Source: Paenibacillus barcinonensis (GTDB lineage Bacteria > Bacillota > Bacilli > Paenibacillales > Paenibacillaceae). From it: a DNA stretch of 64,000 nt. The notes beneath the pieces were generated by a model that worked only from the letters and a program-made list of their open reading frames with translations, was not told the origin of the DNA and did not search any database. Below, one piece after another: positions 1 to 9,100 of the stretch (position 1 is its first letter; each line of letters starts with the position of its first letter). The stretch covers positions 370,318 through 434,317 of the forward strand of contig NZ_QJSW01000003.1 in the NCBI RefSeq assembly GCF_003217495.1, written 5' to 3'. A program made the translations under genes and the position numbers.

Positions 1-243
1 GCCTTTAAAGAGGCTGGGCTACGTGTGCCCGAGGACATCGCCGTAGCTGGATGCGACGACATTGAAGCCTGCCGTTACAGTGATCCGCCGCTAACCACCG
101 TAAAACAGGACACAGACAAAATCGGGCGCCTGGCTGCCATGATCCTGTTTGATCTGATGAACAAACAGATGGACAATCGCTGCATCAAAGTGGAGCCAGA
201 GCTTGTAATTCGACGTTCCTGCGGCACCTTGCCCACAGGTTAA
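1..243 (+). CDS. LacI/GalR-family transcriptional regulator, C-terminal fragment
   Basis: The reading frame is open from base 1, so the gene starts before the window and only the last 80 residues are visible. They match the end of the periplasmic-binding-protein-like effector domain of LacI/GalR repressors: a VPEDIAVAGCDD segment, then the PPLTTVKQD stretch and a final ELVIRRSC strand, which is the usual end of these proteins. The missing part would hold the helix-turn-helix and most of the sugar pocket, so the ligand and target genes cannot be inferred. No clear terminator follows the TAA. Confidence 0.85.
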   Translation, partial: AFKEAGLRVPEDIAVAGCDDIEACRYSDPPLTTVKQDTDKIGRLAAMILFDLMNKQMDNRCIKVEPELVIRRSCGTLPTG

Positions 244-420
244 CAAATGTTCGTAAGCAGGAGCAGCTTGAGACTGTCTTGCGGAATAAATCGATGGTTA
301 TCCAGCTTAGCGAACACTGGTGCTTGAATGCCAGAGCACGAGCAACGTTCTAGTCGAATTGCTCACATGTAAGGTTGAGTAAATTAGGCATTACCTCTGA
401 TGGACGTTGGGAACGTTGAC

Positions 421-450
421 TTGCCATTGCCATTGTCATTGTCATTGTCA
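421..450. repeat. Hexanucleotide microsatellite, 5 x TTGYCA
   Basis: Five uninterrupted hexamers, two TTGCCA followed by three TTGTCA, fill exactly 30 bases. No gene crosses it. Confidence 0.8.
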
Positions 451-668
451 AAAGGATGCCAGAGTGTCTGGTGAGATTGGTGGTGGATACGGCGTACGTT
501 GATAGTACATTTGATGCTGGCTTGCCTCTGTATTGGTCAGTCCCTGACCCTTGCCTATCCAGCAATACATTCGCGCTTGCATCCCACTCTTTGGTACTTG
601 GCCGATGTCCCCATTGATGCTCGATGTTCACTGTTGGTTGTCAGTCGATACGGCGGGGACACTGTGCT

Positions 669-863
669 TTAACGATCTCCAGAAGCCCTATTTGCCGGAT
701 TTGAGCTGTTTAGTATTTCTAACGATCCCCAGGAGCGCTATTCCATCCGAAATGAGGCATTTCAGGCTATTTTCGAGCGAAAACGAGTAAATAGCGTTTC
801 TCAGGATCGTTAGAATTTGAAAAGGGCTGGAATGTGCCGAATAGCGTCATCTGAGATCGTTAG
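669..863. repeat. Nested inverted repeats of a 24-base element (4 copies)
   Basis: Copies lie at 669-692 and 719-742 (minus orientation) and at 790-813 and 840-863 (plus orientation). Each begins AATAGCG or close to it and ends GATCGTTAG when read in its own orientation, with a variable middle of about 8 bases. The two inner copies form a 95-base inverted repeat and the two outer copies enclose it, so the region could fold into a nested hairpin. The same element occurs three times at 50334-50479, again in opposed orientation. It looks like a dispersed intergenic palindromic repeat. Confidence 0.8.
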
Positions 864-952
864 CCGAAATTGAGCCAAGTACACCCCAAAGTAGTGTGCC
901 TGGCTCAGTCATTCCAGCTGTTTGATGTATTGGCGCTTCATTGGCGCATACC

Positions 953-989
953 AAAAAGACGAAGCAGGGCTGTGCCTGCTTCGTCTTTT
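953..989 (-). terminator. Terminator of the cyd operon
   Basis: A perfect 15-base-pair stem (AAAAGACGAAGCAGG paired with its complement, loop GCTGTG) ends in a T run on the minus strand just past the cydC stop. The symmetry would let it work for plus-strand transcripts too. Confidence 0.9.
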
Positions 990-994
990 GCCTA

Positions 995-2968
995 TTACTT
1001 GGAAGCCGCAGGTGGCAGCGGTGTCTCATGCTGGCGATCCAACCAACCTGGCCGGTCCAGCTCAATGAGCTGGCGGTATCGCTCTTCCCGAGACAGCAGC
1101 TGTTCGTGAGAACCCTGCATGACAATCTTTCCATTTTCCACAAATACAATCTCGTCCATCTTCTCTGCACCAATCAGGTGATGGGTAACCCAGATTAACG
1201 TTTTGCCTTGCAGGCTATCCAGCATGGTGCGCATCAGTTCGCGTTCGGTCACAGGGTCAAGCCCCACGGTCGGTTCATCAAAAATAACAACAGGTGTCTT
1301 CCGAAGCAGCACACGTGCCAGCGCGATCCGCTGACGCTCTCCGCCGGAGAAGCGCAGTCCTGTCTCCAGCATCGGGGTATGGTATCCCTGCGGCAACGAT
1401 TCGATCAAACTAGCCAGGCCTACCTGTGCAGCTGCCTGTCGAATCTCCTCATCTGTTGCATCCGGACGGCCGATCCGCAGATTGTTCGCAACAGTAGTGT
1501 CGAAGAGATGCGGACTCTGATTCAGCACCGCTACAACCTCGGTTACGCTCTCGCCCAGCATCTCTACAGGCAGATCATTAATCAATACCCGGCCGGAGGA
1601 AGGAGACAACGCACCCTGAATCAGCTTCAACAGCGTTGATTTGCCACCACCACTGCGACCAAGGATTGCCAGCCGTTTGCCCTGTGGCAGACACAGGGAG
1701 ATGTCCTGAAGCGCGTATTCCCCTTCGGAGTCATACCGATAACTCACCTGCTCCAGCGCAATATCCGCACGAAGCTTGGGCGGAATTCGCAGACGAATTC
1801 GTCCATCTGCCTCAGGAATGCTGTCCTTCTCATACTCCCCAATCGAAATGGACTGCCGCTCGCTATCCCTTTCACGATCCTTGCTTCGATCTTGGCTTCT
1901 ATTGTTGTCTATACGTTTGCTTCTATGGTCTCTCTCTTTACGACTAAACGCATCCGTTCCTGGTTGTGTTCCCTCTTGTCCTTCCAACCTGTTTAACCGC
2001 TCCAATGATTCACGGTAATCCGGCACATGCCCAAGCGCGTCGCCTACAGGCAGCAGAGATTCCGTTAACGGAAACAACACCAGCACGAAGGCAGCAATCA
2101 TAACCGCAGGCAGTTGGGCAACAGATGCCGCTTGCCCTGCCCACAAGGTCACCGAAACCACCATCAGCCCAATGACACATTGTGCAATGAAATCGCGCCA
2201 CCGGCTCCAGCGCCGCAATCTGCGGCGAAGCTGATCCGCTCGCTCCTCATCCTCTTCCTGCCATTGTACAAATGCCGCCGCTCTACCACTGGCGATCCAG
2301 TCCCCAAGCCCAAGCACACCGTCAGTGAGACGTGTGTAAAGCTTGCTGTTTTCTCTTTTGAGCTGCACACGCCATCTCCAGGTTAATCTCAGGGATATTG
2401 CAGGCAGTATCACTGCAATAAATAACATATACAGCGCCATCCATACGGCAAACATCGGATCAACACTGCCAAAAGCAAGCACAGCCACACCATAGATTAT
2501 AAGTGCCGTCACCGCCGGAAATACAGTCCGCAGATAAATATCCTGCAAACGCTCCACGTCATCGGCAAGTGCCCCAAGCACATCACCGGTCTGCATGCGC
2601 GAGCGCAAGAACAGGGCCTGCGGCTCCAAAATGCGGTACAGCTTCACCCGCTGATCTGCAAGCACACGCAGGACAGCATCATGCCCCGCGAGTCGTTCGA
2701 CATAGCGGAACACTGCCCGAAAGATCCCGAAGGCACGTACACCTACAATCGGGACGTACACCATCAGTATGTTTTCGGGACGCAGCGCAGACTTCGAAAT
2801 CAGATATCCAGAGGTGAACAGCAGCATCACCGCACAGAGCGCTGCACATGTGCCTAGTGCAATTGCACCAAGAAATCTCCAGCGGTACTGTGCTGCGTAT
2901 GGAGCGATCCAGCTGCTTTTTGGTTGCTCATTCTGTTCTGTTCCCACCCTTGAATATCCGGATTTCAT
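995..2968 (-). CDS. cydC: Thiol reductant ABC exporter subunit CydC
   Basis: One half of the heterodimeric CydDC exporter, which moves glutathione or cysteine out of the cytoplasm and is needed to assemble cytochrome bd. It has 657 residues: a six-helix membrane domain (about 30-320), then an ATPase domain with Walker A GRSGGGKST at 437-445, signature FSGGE near 540 and Walker B VVIFDEP near 560. Unusual is a charged, low-complexity linker of about 60 residues (333-392, rich in R, D, K and S) between the two domains. The ATG lies one base after the cydD stop, so the two are surely co-transcribed and probably translationally coupled. Confidence 0.95.
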   Translation of the reverse strand: MKSGYSRVGTEQNEQPKSSWIAPYAAQYRWRFLGAIALGTCAALCAVMLLFTSGYLISKSALRPENILMVYVPIVGVRAFGIFRAVFRYVERLAGHDAVLRVLADQRVKLYRILEPQALFLRSRMQTGDVLGALADDVERLQDIYLRTVFPAVTALIIYGVAVLAFGSVDPMFAVWMALYMLFIAVILPAISLRLTWRWRVQLKRENSKLYTRLTDGVLGLGDWIASGRAAAFVQWQEEDEERADQLRRRLRRWSRWRDFIAQCVIGLMVVSVTLWAGQAASVAQLPAVMIAAFVLVLFPLTESLLPVGDALGHVPDYRESLERLNRLEGQEGTQPGTDAFSRKERDHRSKRIDNNRSQDRSKDRERDSERQSISIGEYEKDSIPEADGRIRLRIPPKLRADIALEQVSYRYDSEGEYALQDISLCLPQGKRLAILGRSGGGKSTLLKLIQGALSPSSGRVLINDLPVEMLGESVTEVVAVLNQSPHLFDTTVANNLRIGRPDATDEEIRQAAAQVGLASLIESLPQGYHTPMLETGLRFSGGERQRIALARVLLRKTPVVIFDEPTVGLDPVTERELMRTMLDSLQGKTLIWVTHHLIGAEKMDEIVFVENGKIVMQGSHEQLLSREERYRQLIELDRPGWLDRQHETPLPPAASK

Positions 2969-2969
2969 C

Positions 2970-4931
2970 TCATATCGCCTCCATCTGCGCCTGAATCATG
3001 TGATAATATACTCCTCGTCTTGCCAGCAGTTCCTGATGTGTTCCCATCTCCGCTACTGTGCCGCCCTCCATAACGATAATGCGATCCATATGTGGCATCC
3101 AGTGCAGACGATGTGTAGCCAGAAAGACAAGCTTGCCTTCAAACAGCGGCAGCATCGTCTGCTTCAGCTCATATTCGGTCTCCACATCCAGATGTGCTGT
3201 AGGCTCATCAAGCAGGAGAACACTGCGTTCACTCAGCAAAGCTCTTGCCAGTGCAACACGCTGCTCCTGACCGCCGCTGAGCTGTCTGCCTCCTGCACCA
3301 ATCTCTTCATGCAAACCGTCCGGCAGCGATGACAACAGCTTTGTCAGCCCCGCCGCCTGAGCAGCCTGAGCGACCTCGGCATCGGATGCCTCCGGCACGT
3401 AAAAACGAATGTTATCGGCAATCGAGCCGCTGAAAATATAAGGATGCTGCGGAATTGCCGCCGTCTGGCTTCGCCAAGCTCTGAGCAGCTCCGGGGTAAG
3501 AGACTGACCATTAATCAGCACTTGCCCGGCTGTTGGAAGCTGGAAACCTGCAAGTACATCAATCAGCGTTGATTTTCCGGCTCCGCTGGCGCCAATAATC
3601 CCGATTTTGCCAAGCCCCGTCAGCTGAAATGTCACATCCCGAAGAGAATAAGGTCCTTCCGCTTCATGCTGAACCTGAATATCTGTCAGCGCAAATCGGC
3701 TACAATCTCCCCACGAAAACATGGGATCTGCTAAATCGACAGAATTCAAGGCATTCGGAGATTCAGCATTCGCACCACGATTGGAATAGGCGTCAGACAA
3801 CCTCATCTCATGCTTATCCCGATTAAAAACAACGCGCAATCGCAAAGCAGCAGGAGTCGGTGTCGCTGGCGTGTCTGGTATGCTTGATGTATTTAGTCTA
3901 TTGGAGATGTCTGATTTAGTATGACCTTCGAGCCCGTTTCCATGATTCACTACACCTGCATAGGCCTCCATCTCACGCTGCTCTGCAGCCTTGCCCCGTG
4001 CTATCACTTCATTGATCGCTTCCCCGGCTTCCTTGCCATCCAGTGTTGCATGATAATCCGCACCCAGCATACGCACAGGCAGGAAATATTCCGGCGCCAG
4101 AATCAACACCGTCAGGGCTGGACCAAGCAGCATATTTCCTTCCGTCAGACGAAGCCCTAGCCCGACAGCCACCGAGGCAACGGACAGCATGGTGAAAAAA
4201 TCGAGCGCAAATGAGGATAAAAACGCCATGCGAAGAGTGGACATCGTTGCTTTGCGATACCGCTGGCTCACACGCATAATGGAGCCTTCGTGCGTTTTGC
4301 TTTGTCCCAGCGTCTTGAGTGTTTCCAGTCCACGCAGCGTATCTACAAAATGGTTCGCCAGCGCTTTGTAGGATTTGAACTGTCCGTCTATTTTGCGCTG
4401 GGTCGCGAGACCAATCAGAATCATAAACACAATCAGAATCGGCAGTGTCAGCATCAAAATCACACCAGACAGTGTATCCAGCTTGAACACGTATAGCAGA
4501 AGGATCACAGGTGTAAATCCCGTGCCAAGCATACGTGGTATAAACAGCTCCAGATACGTTTTGTACTGAGCAATCCCCTCACGCGCCAGCGTCACCAGAT
4601 GTCCTGTACCCTCCGTTTTGGCATAACGCGGACCAAGCCGAAACCACTGCTCCGTCATCTGTCTGCGCAGGTCCGTTCCCGTTCTCTCCGCATAACGTGT
4701 AGTGACAAGCTGTAGCCAGAAGGAGAGGGCATAGCGGGCGGCAAAAGCAGCCAGAAACAGCATCAGGACAGTAACCTGCGACGAGACAGCAGCACCTTCA
4801 AACAATGCCGTAATGGCCTGTGCCAGCCATTTGGCCTGCATTATAATGGTCATCGCCTGCAGCAGCACCAGCACAGAGGCCAGCGCAAGTACCGGCCGGA
4901 TGCCCGGCAGCTTCATCAGCCCGCGTCCCAT
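2970..4931 (-). CDS. cydD: Thiol reductant ABC exporter subunit CydD
   Basis: Partner of CydC in the cytochrome bd assembly exporter, 653 residues. The N-terminal half is hydrophobic with about six membrane helices. The C-terminal half is an ATPase with Walker A GASGAGKST at 447-455, signature LSGGQ near 551 and Walker B VLLLDEP near 571. A polar linker of about 70 residues (roughly 325-400) lies between them, as in its partner. The ATG sits right after the cydB stop with no real gap, which fits an operon cydABDC as in Bacillus, where the last two genes carry the names in either order. A second in-frame ATG five codons downstream is a possible start. Confidence 0.94.
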   Translation of the reverse strand: MGRGLMKLPGIRPVLALASVLVLLQAMTIIMQAKWLAQAITALFEGAAVSSQVTVLMLFLAAFAARYALSFWLQLVTTRYAERTGTDLRRQMTEQWFRLGPRYAKTEGTGHLVTLAREGIAQYKTYLELFIPRMLGTGFTPVILLLYVFKLDTLSGVILMLTLPILIVFMILIGLATQRKIDGQFKSYKALANHFVDTLRGLETLKTLGQSKTHEGSIMRVSQRYRKATMSTLRMAFLSSFALDFFTMLSVASVAVGLGLRLTEGNMLLGPALTVLILAPEYFLPVRMLGADYHATLDGKEAGEAINEVIARGKAAEQREMEAYAGVVNHGNGLEGHTKSDISNRLNTSSIPDTPATPTPAALRLRVVFNRDKHEMRLSDAYSNRGANAESPNALNSVDLADPMFSWGDCSRFALTDIQVQHEAEGPYSLRDVTFQLTGLGKIGIIGASGAGKSTLIDVLAGFQLPTAGQVLINGQSLTPELLRAWRSQTAAIPQHPYIFSGSIADNIRFYVPEASDAEVAQAAQAAGLTKLLSSLPDGLHEEIGAGGRQLSGGQEQRVALARALLSERSVLLLDEPTAHLDVETEYELKQTMLPLFEGKLVFLATHRLHWMPHMDRIIVMEGGTVAEMGTHQELLARRGVYYHMIQAQMEAI

Positions 4932-4932
4932 G

Positions 4933-5946
4933 TCAGTACTCCAGGTGGTGCTGCTCGGTCAGACGTTTGCGGAAAATATAATAGCTCCAGATCTGATACC
5001 CAAGCACAAATGGCAGCAAAGTGCAGGCAACAATGGTCATTACTTTCAACGAATAAGAACCGGATGCCGCGTTATATACCGTCAGGTCAAATGCCGAACC
5101 AAGCGAGCTTACGATGACTCTCGGGAACAATCCGATAAATACCGATGCAAAGGCAATCGCAATCACTGCCCCTGTCATCCCGAAAGCCCAGCCTTCACGT
5201 TTCTGACGAATGAAGTACGCAGCAAGAGCAAACGCAACCGCGCCAAGCACCACCATGATCCAGAGCGCCCAGCCGCGAACGGTGAACACATCGGTCATTG
5301 CATAGGTCAATACCGCGTATAGAACCAGAACTACAGCCAGCGGCATCATCAACTTCTGCGCGAGATGCAGCGCCCGTTCTCTAAGCTCGCCCACCGTACG
5401 AAGGGAAGCAAATAACAGCCCGTGAACCAGGCACAGCAACGTTACACTCAAGCCGCCTACGACGCTGTATGGATTTACAATGTCCAGGAATCCGGCATGC
5501 ATCTGCATCTGCCCGTCAATCGGCAGACCTTTCATCATGGTTGCAAACACAACTCCAAGCAGGAATGGCAGCAGCGCACTGGCTACCAGAATGATGATGT
5601 CCCATGTTTTGCGCCAGCGCTGCTGCTTCATTTTACTGCGGAACTCGAAGGCAACCCCGCGGCCGATGAGCAATAGCAGTACAACGACAAGCGGCAGATA
5701 GAATCCGCTGAACAGCGTTGCATACCAGTGCGGGAAAGCCGCAAACATTGCACCGCCCGCAGTCAGTAGCCAAACCTCATTTCCATCCCAGAACGGACCA
5801 ATAGAGTTGATCAGCGTACGGCGTTCACGATCTGTTTTGGCAATCAGTCCGGTAGACATGCCCACCCCGAAGTCGAAACCTTCAAGAAAGAAAAATCCGA
5901 TGAACAACACGGCAATCAGTACAAACCACAGCTCACTTAGTAACAA
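4933..5946 (-). CDS. cydB: Cytochrome bd ubiquinol oxidase subunit II
   Basis: Membrane subunit that pairs with CydA in the high-affinity terminal oxidase. The N-terminus SELWFVLIAVLF followed by FFFLEGFDFGVGM is the family hallmark, and IGPFWDGNEVWLLT is also typical. I place the start at the TTG at 5946: it gives 337 residues, close to the Bacillus subtilis length, and has a GGATGGGGGG ribosome binding site about six bases upstream. An ATG at 5961 would add five residues; the frame stays open to an ATG at 6042, but that would add about 30 unrelated residues. The start lies inside the end of cydA, giving a short overlap and probable coupling. Confidence 0.93.
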   Translation of the reverse strand: MLLSELWFVLIAVLFIGFFFLEGFDFGVGMSTGLIAKTDRERRTLINSIGPFWDGNEVWLLTAGGAMFAAFPHWYATLFSGFYLPLVVVLLLLIGRGVAFEFRSKMKQQRWRKTWDIIILVASALLPFLLGVVFATMMKGLPIDGQMQMHAGFLDIVNPYSVVGGLSVTLLCLVHGLLFASLRTVGELRERALHLAQKLMMPLAVVLVLYAVLTYAMTDVFTVRGWALWIMVVLGAVAFALAAYFIRQKREGWAFGMTGAVIAIAFASVFIGLFPRVIVSSLGSAFDLTVYNAASGSYSLKVMTIVACTLLPFVLGYQIWSYYIFRKRLTEQHHLEY

Positions 5947-7348
5947 CGGAATACCCCCCATCCATGCCAAACGGATCGGCCGACTCATCATGATCTTCCG
6001 ACTTATCAACGGCATACGGTCCTGCTTTGATTTTGCGTACAAACAGATACACCATCACGGCCCCAAGAACGGTATATGCGGCTGTGAAAGCAATCGTGGA
6101 GAATAAAATCATACCTGCGGATACGTTAGGTGATACACCCGCATCGGTCGTCATATATCCAAATACTGTCCATGGTTGTCTGCCGACCTCGGTCATGATC
6201 CAGCCTGCTGTATTGGCTATAAACGGCAATGAAATGGCAAAGACCATCAAACGCATAAACCAGGGTTTTGCGACCTCCAGCTTTTTGCGCCAAGCCAGAT
6301 ACGTTCCATACATCGCCAGCAGAATCATCAATCCGCCCGCAGCGATCATGACACGGAAGCTCCAGAACGTCGTGCGTACAGGCGGGATGTAGTCTCCTGG
6401 TCCATACGTTTGCTGATACTCGGCGTTCAGCTCCTTCATGCCTTTAACGCTACCTGAGAATTTGCTGTAGGACAGGTAACTGAGCAGTCCAGGGATTTTG
6501 ATCTCCCCTGAATTCTCCTGATTCTTCGTATCAATGGAGGCAATCACCGTCCATGGTGCAGGGTCCTCCGTTGTCGTCCATGTGCCTTCACTTGCAGCCA
6601 TCTTCATCGGCTGTGTTTCCACCAGATACTGTGCCTGGAAGTGCCCTGAGAAAGCCACACCCAGAGAGGAAACGAGACCGATAATAATCGCAATGTTGAA
6701 GGATCTGCGGAACACTTCCACATCTTGTTTTTTCATCAGCTTGTAGGCACTGATGCCCGTTACGACAAAGGCTCCTGTCATTAGAGCGCCAAAGATGGTG
6801 TGCGGAAATTCAACGAGAAGCTGACCATTCGTAATTAATGCAAAGAAATCATTCATCTCAGCCCGGCCATTATTCAGCGCGAAGCCAACTGGATGCTGCA
6901 TAAACGAGTTGGCCGCGAGAATCCACAGCGCCGACAGGAATGTACCTGTGAATACAAGCCAAATACAAGCCAAATGGACTTTTTTGGACAAACGATCCCA
7001 GCCGAATATCCATAAACCAATAAATGTAGACTCCATAAAAAAGGCAAGCAGTGCTTCAATCGCCAGTGGCGCGCCGAAGACGTCACCGACAAATCGGGAA
7101 TACTCCGACCAGTTCATGCCGAACTGGAATTCTTGCAAAATACCGGTAACGACGCCGACGGCAAAGTTGATCAGGAACAGCTTGCCCCAGAATTTGGCCA
7201 TCGTTTTGTAGATTTCCTTCCCCTTGGCAACATACAACGTCTCCATAATCGCAACCAGCAGCACAAGGCCAATGGACAGCGGTACGAAGAAAAAGTGGAA
7301 AATCGTTGTAAGTGCGTATTGGATACGCGATAACATAATCGGATCCAT
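5933..7348 (-). CDS. cydA: Cytochrome bd ubiquinol oxidase subunit I
   Basis: Haem-carrying subunit of the bd-type oxidase, which reduces oxygen to water with quinol and works at low oxygen. The 471-residue protein starts MDPIMLSRIQYALTT with the ATG at 7348, preceded by AAGAAGGGG; upstream in-frame codons do not belong to the family. His18 in the FHFFFVPLS segment is the expected haem ligand region, and GRQPWTVFGYM is the conserved quinol-side motif. It is the first gene of cydABDC. Its leader contains palindromes of the Fnr/Rex type, so oxygen or NADH control is likely. Confidence 0.96.
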   Translation of the reverse strand: MDPIMLSRIQYALTTIFHFFFVPLSIGLVLLVAIMETLYVAKGKEIYKTMAKFWGKLFLINFAVGVVTGILQEFQFGMNWSEYSRFVGDVFGAPLAIEALLAFFMESTFIGLWIFGWDRLSKKVHLACIWLVFTGTFLSALWILAANSFMQHPVGFALNNGRAEMNDFFALITNGQLLVEFPHTIFGALMTGAFVVTGISAYKLMKKQDVEVFRRSFNIAIIIGLVSSLGVAFSGHFQAQYLVETQPMKMAASEGTWTTTEDPAPWTVIASIDTKNQENSGEIKIPGLLSYLSYSKFSGSVKGMKELNAEYQQTYGPGDYIPPVRTTFWSFRVMIAAGGLMILLAMYGTYLAWRKKLEVAKPWFMRLMVFAISLPFIANTAGWIMTEVGRQPWTVFGYMTTDAGVSPNVSAGMILFSTIAFTAAYTVLGAVMVYLFVRKIKAGPYAVDKSEDHDESADPFGMDGGYSVVTK

Positions 7349-7429
7349 ACCTTTACCCCTTCTTTCTGTTCGCTTTAGCAAGATACGTAAGTGGCGTTGA
7401 AGCGTTCATCTTCGCTGTCTGTTCTCCAA

Positions 7430-7447
7430 ATACGTTGATGAACGTAT
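7430..7447. promoter_or_regulatory. 18-base palindrome in the cydA leader
   Basis: ATACGTTGATGAACGTAT has perfect 7-base arms around a GATG centre. It lies between the Fnr/Rex-type sites and the cydA start, where a repressor site or a leader hairpin would fit. Its function is unknown. Confidence 0.4.
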
Positions 7448-7471
7448 TGTGCCAGATTACGCATAACTCAC

Positions 7472-7489
7472 ATGTGAGAATTATCACAA
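7472..7489 (-). promoter_or_regulatory. Candidate Rex or Fnr operator upstream of cydA
   Basis: Read on the minus strand the site is TTGTGATAATTCTCACAT. It fits the Bacillus Fnr pattern TGTGA-N6-TCACA exactly and is one base off the Rex pattern TTGTGA-N6-TCACAA. Both proteins are known to control cyd genes in Gram-positive bacteria. The site is about 125 bases before the cydA start codon. Which protein binds cannot be decided from the sequence. Confidence 0.6.
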
Positions 7490-7512
7490 TACCCACCTCC
7501 TCTGCAAAAAAA

Positions 7513-7528
7513 AGTGACCTCGGTCACA
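7513..7528 (-). promoter_or_regulatory. Second Fnr/Crp-type palindrome upstream of cydA
   Basis: The minus strand reads TGTGACCGAGGTCACT, with perfect GTGACC/GGTCAC arms, one base off TGTGA-N6-TCACA. It lies 23 bases beyond the first site. A run of eight T follows on the minus strand, so a small terminator for something upstream is an alternative reading. Confidence 0.45.
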
Positions 7529-7768
7529 CAATAGATAAAATTAAGCCTATTAATCGGCCCCATCTGCTGCAGCTTCGTTTGCCCGGCGCACGCATCAATA
7601 GCTCCTTTACTGCCGCCTTACGGGCTGTACGTCGCATGTATTATTGGAAGATGTTCATGTTTGGGGCAGAACCCCCATATGTTAGTGTCAGGCGGTTCAC
7701 GCACATGCGGTTTGCTAAAGCGCTTTACATAGAAAGTCAGCCTTTTACTAAAGCGAGGTGAATGAAGG

Positions 7769-9100
7769 TTGGAACGTACAGAACCGTTAACAAATACAGA
7801 TTCCTCGTCAACACCCGGCTGTGCTGCTGCAGAGAAACAGGCTGAGCAGGAGTTGGCAGCAGACACAGTCCCTTCGGTTCAATATGTGCTTTTTCCGCGC
7901 AAGGGGGGCTGGTCATCATTTCCCTACCCTGACATTGTTGCCTTATTTGCAGCCGAGCGAGGAACGCTCGCCTACGTCAGTAGCCGCAGCGCTGAGCAAG
8001 AGCAACTCCCGGCGTCCATTGAGGTCATCCCCTTGTCAGAAGCCGAGAAGCGTTTGCAGGAGCCAAGGACAGTCGCAGTTGTCACCCATCCTTATTGGCT
8101 GATGGCTGTTGCTGCCATGCGGCCAGAAGTATGTATTGCGCTCTTGCCAGAGCCTGTTGGAGATGAAGCTGCATCTCCCCTCTGGGAAAGCAGTATTTCG
8201 AGACTGGTTGGTACTGCCGATCTGGTAGGCACCTCCTCGGAAACCCGGTACATGAAGCTGCTTTTTCAAGGTACTCGCGCGATCTGGCTTGGCGGTGAGG
8301 ACCCTTCGCCCGCCGGTTACATCAATCATGACGGCCGGAGCATTCCGCTGCGGGATTATGAGCTATTTTTCTTACATGCACTGCGGCAGGTTCTGACCGG
8401 GATACCCGACAGCATCACATCACTTCAATGCCGGGTGCGAGCCGACTACTACAGAGAGCTTCGAGCCAAGGCTGGCGCTCATGAGACGATCTCCTTTCTC
8501 CTGTCGGCTTATGAATATTTACTGGAGGACAATCATGCGGCCGATTCACTAAAAGAAGCCTTCTCTCATGCAGTGATGCATGGTCGGCAGGACTGTATTC
8601 AGTCCCACTACCGTTTCCTCTCGGCGATCCATGCCAGATCAGGTCAGACCGAGCAGGCTTTACAGGTGTATGGCATAAGTGCAGGAAACGAGCAGGAACG
8701 ACATCATTATGAGCAGTTGTGCCGCTGGCTTGAAGCGGGCGAAGAGCAGCTGGTTCAAGCCGAGCTACTCCGTATCAACGATGATTACGGCAGTGCCATG
8801 CGTATTCTGGATGAGCTTGGCGGGGAAACGTCACGGCACTGGAAGTTCCGCATTTATCAGGAAACAGAGCGTGTGGAGGAAGCCTTGGCATTGATTCATG
8901 CCAGTGACATTCAGGACGGGGCCAGTCTTCGGCAATACCGGCAATTATCGGGGGCAGCACTGGCTCTTCGGGGGGAACGCCACGGTGCGGTGAGGCTGTT
9001 TCTGGAAATAGCTGTAGAGCATGAAGATGCTTTAGCCGGAATCCTGGAACTGGAGTTGCTGGATCAAGCCGTGCAGCAGCTCCTTGGGGAGGTGCCTTAA
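7769..9100 (+). CDS. Protein of unknown function, TPR-like C-terminal half, first gene of glycosylation operon
   Basis: I do not recognise a named family. The 443-residue protein has an alternating strand/helix N-terminal part (about 30-190) that resembles the first lobe of a GT-B glycosyltransferase or another nucleotide-binding fold, and a helical C-terminal part (about 220-440) with TPR-like helix pairs such as HARSGQTEQALQVYG. The start is the TTG at 7769 with AGGTG nine bases upstream; an overlapping ATG at 7762 is in another frame. Its stop TAA overlaps the ATG of the next gene by one base, so it belongs to the operon running to 12430. A role in sugar transfer is inferred from context only. 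Confidence 0.7.
   Translation: MERTEPLTNTDSSSTPGCAAAEKQAEQELAADTVPSVQYVLFPRKGGWSSFPYPDIVALFAAERGTLAYVSSRSAEQEQLPASIEVIPLSEAEKRLQEPRTVAVVTHPYWLMAVAAMRPEVCIALLPEPVGDEAASPLWESSISRLVGTADLVGTSSETRYMKLLFQGTRAIWLGGEDPSPAGYINHDGRSIPLRDYELFFLHALRQVLTGIPDSITSLQCRVRADYYRELRAKAGAHETISFLLSAYEYLLEDNHAADSLKEAFSHAVMHGRQDCIQSHYRFLSAIHARSGQTEQALQVYGISAGNEQERHHYEQLCRWLEAGEEQLVQAELLRINDDYGSAMRILDELGGETSRHWKFRIYQETERVEEALALIHASDIQDGASLRQYRQLSGAALALRGERHGAVRLFLEIAVEHEDALAGILELELLDQAVQQLLGEVP

Larger units (their letters stand above)
244..952. other. Long intergenic region with short repeats
   Basis: No convincing gene is seen. The stretch holds a run of five TTGYCA hexamers (421-450) and four copies of a 24-base element (669-863, described separately). 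Short open frames on both strands lack ribosome binding sites and run through the repeats. Confidence 0.6.

Noticed and set aside
350..790. Short ORFs in the repeat-bearing intergenic region
   Set aside because: They cross the hexamer run or the 24-base elements, have no ribosome binding sites and no protein-like composition.
7353..7409. 18-codon ORF just before cydA as a confirmed gene
   Set aside because: The nearest GGAG is 14 bases from its ATG, too far for good initiation; kept only as a low-interest observation.
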